Shown here in pieces: positions 33,073 to 37,817 of a DNA stretch of 37,817 nucleotides (positions within the stretch are counted from its first letter, which is position 1; every line of letters begins with the position of its first letter). Under the pieces are notes generated by a model. That model was not told where the DNA came from and searched no databases. It was given only the letters and a program-made list of their open reading frames with translations. Both the position numbers and the translations under genes were made by a program. Source of the stretch: Candidatus Aenigmatarchaeota archaeon (GTDB lineage: Archaea; Aenigmatarchaeota; Aenigmatarchaeia; CG10238-14); NCBI GenBank assembly GCA_018920345.1, contig JAHLMN010000021.1, forward strand, positions 1 to 37,817, in the 5' to 3' direction.

Positions 33073-33090
33073 ATGTTATACGTATAACAT
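33073..33090. repeat. 18-bp perfect palindrome, copy 1
   Basis: ATGTTATACGTATAACAT equals its own reverse complement. It ends three bases before the ATG of the Cas2-like gene, so a bound protein would block its expression. As RNA it could fold into a 7-bp stem with an ACGT loop. An identical copy lies about 1.5 kb away. Confidence 0.85.
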
Positions 33091-33093
33091 ATT

Positions 33094-33303
33094 ATGGGTT
33101 ATTTGCTGATATTTGATATAAAAAGAGAGAAAGCATCTTTAAGAGTTAAAGTTAACAGACTGCTTAATAGAATAAAAGCTAGGATGGTTCAAGATTCTGT
33201 TTGGGAAAGCGATAATTTGGATGAGTTGAAAACAATATATCAAGTTATAAAAACAAATGGCGGAAAGGCAATGATTTTTGATAAAAAGCATGCAATAAAG
33301 TGA
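33094..33303 (+). CDS. Small Cas2-like ferredoxin-fold protein
   Basis: A 69-residue protein. The first strand YLLIFDIKRE ends in Asp8, as in Cas2 and VapD proteins. It is followed by a basic helix, the strand-loop VQDSVWES that recalls the Cas2 QxSVFE motif, a second helix, and a last strand GKAMIFDKK. Length is below a typical Cas2 (85-100), and no CRISPR array or cas1 is nearby. It may be a stand-alone nuclease or toxin of the VapD/Cas2 superfamily, or merely share the fold. It begins immediately after the palindrome with no Shine-Dalgarno sequence. It overlaps or abuts the nuclease gene. Confidence 0.5.
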   Translation: MGYLLIFDIKREKASLRVKVNRLLNRIKARMVQDSVWESDNLDELKTIYQVIKTNGGKAMIFDKKHAIK

Positions 33304-33335
33304 AAGTTTTTAACCAAATTATTATAAATAATTTC

Positions 33336-33764
33336 ATGGGAATTTTTGAAATTTTGCTGTTGATTGTTATAGGTTTTTTCCTTGTTATTATTGGATATAA
33401 TATTGGAAAAATTATTGAAAGAGAAAGATCAATAAGGGAATGGCAGAAGTTGATTGAGCAAGCAAGAAAAGAATCTGCAGAAAAATCTAGACAAACAGTA
33501 GGTGGTAAATTTGCAGAAAACATAGCACCATATTTGCCTGATTTTAAGTATGATCCCACTGAGATTCGTTTTATAGGTACACCAATAGATTTTATCGTTT
33601 TTAAAGGTTTAAGCAAGAAAGATCCAGAAGAAATTGTTTTTTTGGAAGTAAAATCAGGCAAATCTCAATTGAGTGATCTGCAGAAAAAAATAAGAGAAAT
33701 AATAAAAGAAAAGAAAGTTTATTGGGATGAGTATAGGGCACCAGAAGAAGTGACAAAAAAATAA
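33336..33764 (+). CDS. Membrane-anchored Holliday-junction-resolvase-like endonuclease
   Basis: A 142-residue protein with one N-terminal membrane helix (about 3-22), a basic coiled stretch, and a PD-(D/E)xK-type domain. That domain contains GGKFAEN, then FIGTPIDFIVF with the catalytic Asp, and EIVFLEVKSGKSQLSDLQKKIRE with the E-x-K pair. This is the pattern of predicted archaeal endonucleases distantly related to Holliday junction resolvases. ATG 33336 is chosen; a GTG at 33300 overlapping the previous stop would add 12 residues. Its location at the membrane suggests attack on incoming DNA, or DNA processing at the envelope (inference). Confidence 0.78.
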   Translation: MGIFEILLLIVIGFFLVIIGYNIGKIIERERSIREWQKLIEQARKESAEKSRQTVGGKFAENIAPYLPDFKYDPTEIRFIGTPIDFIVFKGLSKKDPEEIVFLEVKSGKSQLSDLQKKIREIIKEKKVYWDEYRAPEEVTKK

Positions 33765-33785
33765 AAGAAAAAACAATATTATAGT

Positions 33786-34592
33786 ATGTTTAATTTGAAG
33801 TTATCTTCTGGTTATGAGATGCCTTTTATTGGTTTAGGTACTTGGCAATTGGAAGGAAGGAAGTGCAGAGAAATTGTTGCCAAGGCTATTTAGTTAGGAT
33901 ATAGACATATAGATACTGCTGAAGCATATGGGAACCAAAAAGAAATTGGTAAAGCTATAAAAGGCAAGAGAGAGCAGCTATTCATAACTTCTAAAGTTTG
34001 GTTTGAGCATTTGCATTATCAAGATGTTTTAGAAGCTTGTGAGCAGACGTTAAAAGAGTTAAAAACAGATTATTTGGATTTGTATTTGATTCATTGGCCT
34101 AATAGAATTGTAGCAATAGAAGAAACGATGAAGGCGATGAAAAAATTATTGGATGATGGTTTAATAAGGAATATTGGTGTCAGCAATTTCACAATAAATC
34201 ATTTGAAAGATGCTTTAAAGACTAAAGTGAAGATAGTGGCTAATCAAGTTGAGTTTCACCCTTATTTGTATCAGGAAAAGCTGTTAGAGTTTTGTAGGCA
34301 GAATGGAATAGCTATTATTGCTTATTCGCCTTTAGGTAGAGGCAATATATTAAAAGATGATGTTTTGGTTAGGATTGCTAGAAAGCATAATAAAACAACT
34401 GCGCAAGTTTGCTTGAGATGGCTTTATCAGAAAGGAATAGCAGCTATACCAAAGTCTAGCTCTGTTGAAAGGCTGAAAGAGAATATTGATATTTTTGATT
34501 TTTCTTTGGATCAAAAAGATGTTAAAGAGATAGACGGATTAAATAGGAATATTAGGTTTGTTAATCCTGTGTTTTCAGATTTTGATTATTGA
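33786..34592 (+). pseudogene. Aldo/keto reductase interrupted by one in-frame TAG
   Basis: A full-length aldo/keto reductase frame of 269 codons broken only by TAG at 33891-33893 (codon 36). Before it: NLKLSSGYEMPFIGLGTWQLE. After it: LGYRHIDTAEAYGN with catalytic Asp and Tyr, then TSKVWFEHLHYQ with Lys and His, DLYLIHWPN, and the NADP-binding IPKSSS near the end. In relatives the TAG codon position, in the stretch A-x-x-LGYRHIDTA, is usually Glu or another polar residue, so a single G-to-T change would explain it. The rest shows no decay. Either a very young pseudogene, suppression, or a translated remainder starting at an internal codon. Confidence 0.8.
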
Positions 34593-34597
34593 GTGAG

Positions 34598-34617
34598 AAT
34601 GTTATACGTATAACATT
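34598..34617. repeat. 18-bp perfect palindrome, copy 2 (extended to 20 bp)
   Basis: The same 18-bp palindrome as at 33073-33090, here flanked by A and T that extend it to 20 bp. It starts about five bases after the aldo/keto reductase stop codon, so the two copies enclose exactly the Cas2-like, nuclease and reductase genes. Confidence 0.85.
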
Positions 34618-34671
34618 TATTTAGAAATTCGTTTATGATTTTGAAAATAAAGTTAGAAATTATGAATGAAA

Positions 34672-34965
34672 TTATTTCAATTTAGTTTTAATTTCTGGTA
34701 TAAATAAACCTTGTTGCTTTAATCTATCTTCTATCTTTTTTTCCTTTTCAGGATCTTTTATACCCTCCTTTAATGCTTTCTCTATTTCTTTTGCCTTTTT
34801 ACCGCATTTTTCGCAGTCACTTAATACTTCATATTTTTCTTTTGTTCTATAGAATTTTGTTACCGATCCTTTTGCTGCTGAGCGAGAAACAGCTGTTTGC
34901 AAAACTGAAGGATAGAAGTTTGCTTTTATTTTTTCATAGCCGCAAAAAGGGCATTTGATTTCTAT
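34672..34965 (-). CDS. Zinc-ribbon protein with an apparent ATA start
   Basis: A 97-residue protein that makes sense only if translation starts at ATA 34965. The frame then opens with EIKCPFCGYEKIK, and a second pair CEKCGKK near residue 51 completes a four-Cys zinc ribbon. The C-terminal half is a charged helix (KEGIKDPEKEKKIEDRL). A perfect AGGTGAG lies five bases upstream of the ATA, and an in-frame TGA lies just before it. The first conventional in-frame start is TTG 34902, which would delete the first Cys pair. Function unknown; zinc ribbons like this are common in small archaeal nucleic-acid-binding proteins. Confidence 0.72.
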   Translation of the reverse strand: MEIKCPFCGYEKIKANFYPSVLQTAVSRSAAKGSVTKFYRTKEKYEVLSDCEKCGKKAKEIEKALKEGIKDPEKEKKIEDRLKQQGLFIPEIKTKLK

Positions 34966-34970
34966 GGTTT

Positions 34971-34977
34971 CTCACCT
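34971..34977 (-). promoter_or_regulatory. Shine-Dalgarno site upstream of the ATA start
   Basis: AGGTGAG on the minus strand, five bases before ATA 34965, matches the motif and spacing seen at ndk, ZIP and tfb. No other initiation codon lies at a suitable distance. Confidence 0.7.
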
Positions 34978-35160
34978 GGTAATAATTTTATGAAATTTAA
35001 TTAATTTTATATTCTATTCGAATCATCAGAAACATTAAAGAAAAATAAATATGTATTGGAAAATTTTGCTTGTAATCTATAGTTAGAACATCATTTAGAA
35101 TCTTATTTAGATGTTATAAAATTTGTATTTTTTAGAATTTTATTAAAAAATTTCTTGAGA

Positions 35161-37817
35161 TTAGTTTATTTTAATTTTTTGGTTTAAATTAAAAATTGAT
35201 TCAATTCTATCAAACCAATACTTTCTATAACCTTCAGATAAAATATTTTTATCTTCTGTATATAAAAATAAAAACACTTCTATTTTTATATCTCCTAATG
35301 TAAACGATTTTGGTGAATTATTTTTTTCAAAAATTAATTTAAAACCATCTACTTTATACTGAAAGTCTGTATGTTTTGTTCCCTTTGGATCTACAAAAAC
35401 AATCTTATATTTATTTCCTTTTTTAAACCAAAATATAAAATCTGGATAAAAATTAAGAATATCGTTTTTTTCAGGGTCATAGTAAGGTATGTAAATTTTA
35501 TCTACTTTCTCAACAATCTTACTAAATATCCACCAGTCAAAATTAGATTCCAACCTATCTTTATTATTTTCTATGAATTTTTCAAGCTGTTTTATAAAAT
35601 TCACTTCACTTTTTGTTTTAATTATATGTTTAATGTAATTCACTTTTTCTTTTGTTGATAAAATAAGTGGGATATAAAGATGATCAGCGACATACTTTAT
35701 CTTTAAATCTTTAAAATTTTCTTCTTTAGAGTATTTACTTGAAATTTCTTGTAAAAGCTTATCATATTCTTCTTTTGGAATTTTTCCATATTTCTTCTCT
35801 AATAATTTTTCTTGTATATTTTTTTCAGGAAACATTTTGACTTTATTTATTTTCTCTTTTAGTTCTTTTTTCTCTTCAGGATTATCTAGAAAAATTTTTA
35901 TTTTTTTGAAATGAACTATCTCATCTTCCATTTTTTTGAATTCTTTCAAATCTTTTAAATTTAAATTGAAATGTTTTATAAGTTTAGAAATGATTGATTT
36001 AAATGTTATATTATTTTCAGATACCATTCTGTAATAATTATCTTTATTCGAAAAAGTATTTTTAATATCATTAAGCATTTTAGGAGTTATTTCATGAGAA
36101 TTATCATGAGAAATAATAAGAATCCTATCATCTATATTCTTGAAATATTCCTCAAGTAATTCCAAATAATTCTCAGATAAAATAAACTTTTGTGGATTTA
36201 TTTGTGTATATATTTTTCCTACATCTTTATATTCAGGAACAAGTAATGTATAAGACTGTAATTTCGAATTTACTTCTAATTCCAATGTGGTTTCCAATTC
36301 TTTTTTTATTTCTAAATGTCTTATAACTTCTTCTAAAACATTTCTACTTGTTCCAAAAATGAATAAAGTTTCTAATGGCAAAACTAAAATTTCACCACCC
36401 ACTTCCCTAAACAAACCTTCATCTTCGTCTCTATTAAACAAATTTTTCAATCTTTTTCTTTTGTTTTTTATAGGTTCTATTCTTACACCTCTTCCAATTG
36501 ATTGAAGAACAAACTTTTTTGACTCTGTACCTATACCTATGTTAATGAATAATATTAAATTTGGTCTATTCGAATCCCAACCTTCATAAAAAGCTCTTGA
36601 ACCCATTAAAATGCTAATTTCTTCTCTTTCTTCTATCTTTTCAAATATACTTTTGTCTTCATAACTTTCATTAACTTCATAGTCTTTTAAATTGTCTTTT
36701 ATCCATTTTATTGAATCACCTATTTTTATTAAAGCAAAAGGTTTATCGCTTGTTTTTAATTTTAATATAGCTTCTTGACGTTTTTCAGGTATTGTTAAGA
36801 CTTCTATGCTTCCTGGTTTATCAGCATTAAAAATGTATTGTAAAATATCATTTAATGTAGTTTTCATAAGTGTATTTTCGTCTAATTTAATTGAAATATT
36901 TTCATAAGCAAATTTAGGATTTTCAGAGAATTCTTCAATTATTTCTTCAATAGATTCTTTTAATAGATTTTTGTCCACTTCACCTTTTCCTATACTTTCT
37001 ATTTCGTTGAAAAACAATTTCAAGTCAGGCTCTTCTTTTACTTCTGAAAGGTTTACCGTGTTAACTAAAGTTAACATTAGAGGTTCGTGATATGTTTTTG
37101 GATCAACTTGTTTAATTTTTTCTCTAAACTTTTTGATATAGGTAAGTAAAATTAATGCTTTCAAAACAATTTTTTTCTTTTCTCTTCTGTTATAATCTTC
37201 TTTTTCTCTAAATGCTCTAACTTCTTGTTTTAAAATATAGATATGCTTTCCGTATCCTTCAGAAATAAATCTTTCCAAATTGAAATTGAAGCCTGTTGTT
37301 AAAACATCTCTTGGATCAACAAAAGTTGCAGAAAAATTAAATAAAAAACCGTTTCTTGCCATGATAGAATATAAAAATTGTCTTTTAGATTCTTCTTTGT
37401 CTCCTTTATGTGCTTCATCCAAAATTACATACCAATTACCATTATTTTCATAATTTCTAAAATCTATCAATTTTTCTTTTTGTTCATCACTTATACAATC
37501 TGCTTTGTAGTAAAAAACTATTACTTCGTTAAAAAATGGGGTTAAGCTTTCTCTTTTAACTTTTTCATATTCTGTTAGATCTTTCAGATTAATTTTCAAG
37601 CCTCTTTCTATTGACAATTCATTAAATTCTTCCACATGCTTTTTAAATTGATTAATCAAATCTTCTCTATGTGTTAAAAATAGAATATCTTTTTTAGGAA
37701 TTTCTCCAGCATCTATTAATTTTTTTAAAACCTCAATTAGTTTAACAATAACCAAAGTTTTTCCTGAGCCTGTTGCCATCCAGAAAGCTGTTCGATTAAT
37801 GAAATTTTCAAATTTTA
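35161..37817 (-). CDS. Type III restriction (Res)-like helicase-nuclease, 5' end outside window
   Basis: About 884 residues are visible and the frame remains open to the right edge, so the N-terminus is missing. Superfamily 2 motifs are present: Walker A WMATGSGKT, LTHRED, DEAH in VILDEAHKGD, FSAT, GSRAFYEGWDSN and motif VI QSIGRGVRIEP. A long helical insertion separates the helicase from the C-terminal PD-(D/E)xK-type nuclease. That nuclease shows YPDFIFWFKKG ... KIVFVDPKGTKH near the end (Asp, Asp and Lys). This is the layout of Res subunits of Type III restriction enzymes and related defence helicases. A Mod methyltransferase should lie next to it, beyond the window, if it is a true Type III system. 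Very AT-rich. Confidence 0.85.
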   Translation of the reverse strand, partial: KFENFINRTAFWMATGSGKTLVIVKLIEVLKKLIDAGEIPKKDILFLTHREDLINQFKKHVEEFNELSIERGLKINLKDLTEYEKVKRESLTPFFNEVIVFYYKADCISDEQKEKLIDFRNYENNGNWYVILDEAHKGDKEESKRQFLYSIMARNGFLFNFSATFVDPRDVLTTGFNFNLERFISEGYGKHIYILKQEVRAFREKEDYNRREKKKIVLKALILLTYIKKFREKIKQVDPKTYHEPLMLTLVNTVNLSEVKEEPDLKLFFNEIESIGKGEVDKNLLKESIEEIIEEFSENPKFAYENISIKLDENTLMKTTLNDILQYIFNADKPGSIEVLTIPEKRQEAILKLKTSDKPFALIKIGDSIKWIKDNLKDYEVNESYEDKSIFEKIEEREEISILMGSRAFYEGWDSNRPNLILFINIGIGTESKKFVLQSIGRGVRIEPIKNKRKRLKNLFNRDEDEGLFREVGGEILVLPLETLFIFGTSRNVLEEVIRHLEIKKELETTLELEVNSKLQSYTLLVPEYKDVGKIYTQINPQKFILSENYLELLEEYFKNIDDRILIISHDNSHEITPKMLNDIKNTFSNKDNYYRMVSENNITFKSIISKLIKHFNLNLKDLKEFKKMEDEIVHFKKIKIFLDNPEEKKELKEKINKVKMFPEKNIQEKLLEKKYGKIPKEEYDKLLQEISSKYSKEENFKDLKIKYVADHLYIPLILSTKEKVNYIKHIIKTKSEVNFIKQLEKFIENNKDRLESNFDWWIFSKIVEKVDKIYIPYYDPEKNDILNFYPDFIFWFKKGNKYKIVFVDPKGTKHTDFQYKVDGFKLIFEKNNSPKSFTLGDIKIEVFLFLYTEDKNILSEGYRKYWFDRIESIFNLNQKIKIN

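Noticed and set aside
33094-33303. CRISPR-Cas adaptation module
   Set aside because: There is no repeat array, cas1 or effector gene in the window; the Cas2 resemblance alone is not enough.
33786-34592. Pyrrolysine or general TAG recoding
   Set aside because: TAG terminates other clear genes in the window (for example 1335, 9488 and 13927) and no pylT-like tRNA is seen here.
35085-35115. AACATC ... GATGTT inverted repeat upstream of the zinc-ribbon and Res-like genes
   Set aside because: The arms are only 6 bp with a long AT-rich spacer and no relation to a start or stop codon.

Overview
The window reads as a piece of a small, AT-rich archaeal chromosome. Archaeal markers are transcription factor B, Alba, a geranylgeranyl-reductase-type flavoprotein for isoprenoid lipids, an Lhr-type helicase, TATA-box promoters and an intron-bearing tRNA-Trp. 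Gene content (compact genes, two D-Ala-D-Ala-ligase-like ATP-grasp proteins without Mur genes, a large glycogen cluster, many short hypotheticals) suggests a DPANN-type lineage such as the Woesearchaeota/Pacearchaeota group. That placement is inference from content, not from a tree. Translation initiation looks Shine-Dalgarno driven (GGTGA/AGGTGAT a few bases upstream of several starts), and in two or three genes the start itself seems to be ATT or ATA.

Layout. 1-1335 is a compact run of very small genes plus a HerA/packaging-like ATPase, visibly richer in G+C than the rest, and is probably the edge of a virus or plasmid-like element. 1583-4648 holds an ABC-2 exporter with a coiled-coil ectodomain and an unknown membrane protein. 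4638-12812 is a core information-processing block: lipid reductase, tRNA-Trp with a candidate C/D-guide intron, Alba, TFB, ScpB, an NFACT/Rqc2 homologue, a membrane metalloprotease and Lhr.

12842-25296 is a glycogen/sugar-phosphate island: two GH57 enzymes, a GT4 glycogen-synthase-like enzyme, a eukaryote-like GT3 glycogen synthase, a phosphohexomutase, a GalT-family nucleotidyltransferase, a debranching enzyme and a PfkB sugar kinase. Together they could build, trim and mobilise an alpha-glucan store. An ATP-grasp ligase and a badly frameshifted pseudogene are embedded in it. 25286-32712 carries a DUF763 protein, a secreted glycoprotein-like protein, an operon-like trio (ATP-grasp ligase, QueC-like PP-loop enzyme, E1/ThiF-like enzyme), NDP kinase and a ZIP metal transporter.

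33073-34617 is a small cassette bracketed by two identical 18-bp perfect palindromes. It contains a Cas2-like small protein, a membrane-anchored Holliday-junction-resolvase-like nuclease and an aldo/keto reductase interrupted by one in-frame TAG. The window ends with a zinc-ribbon protein apparently starting at ATA and a large Type III restriction (Res)-like helicase-nuclease cut by the window edge. No CRISPR array, rRNA or transposase was seen. The strongest candidates for something new are the minimal intron-encoded C/D guide, the AUH start codons, the palindrome-bracketed cassette and the ATP-grasp/PP-loop/E1 trio.
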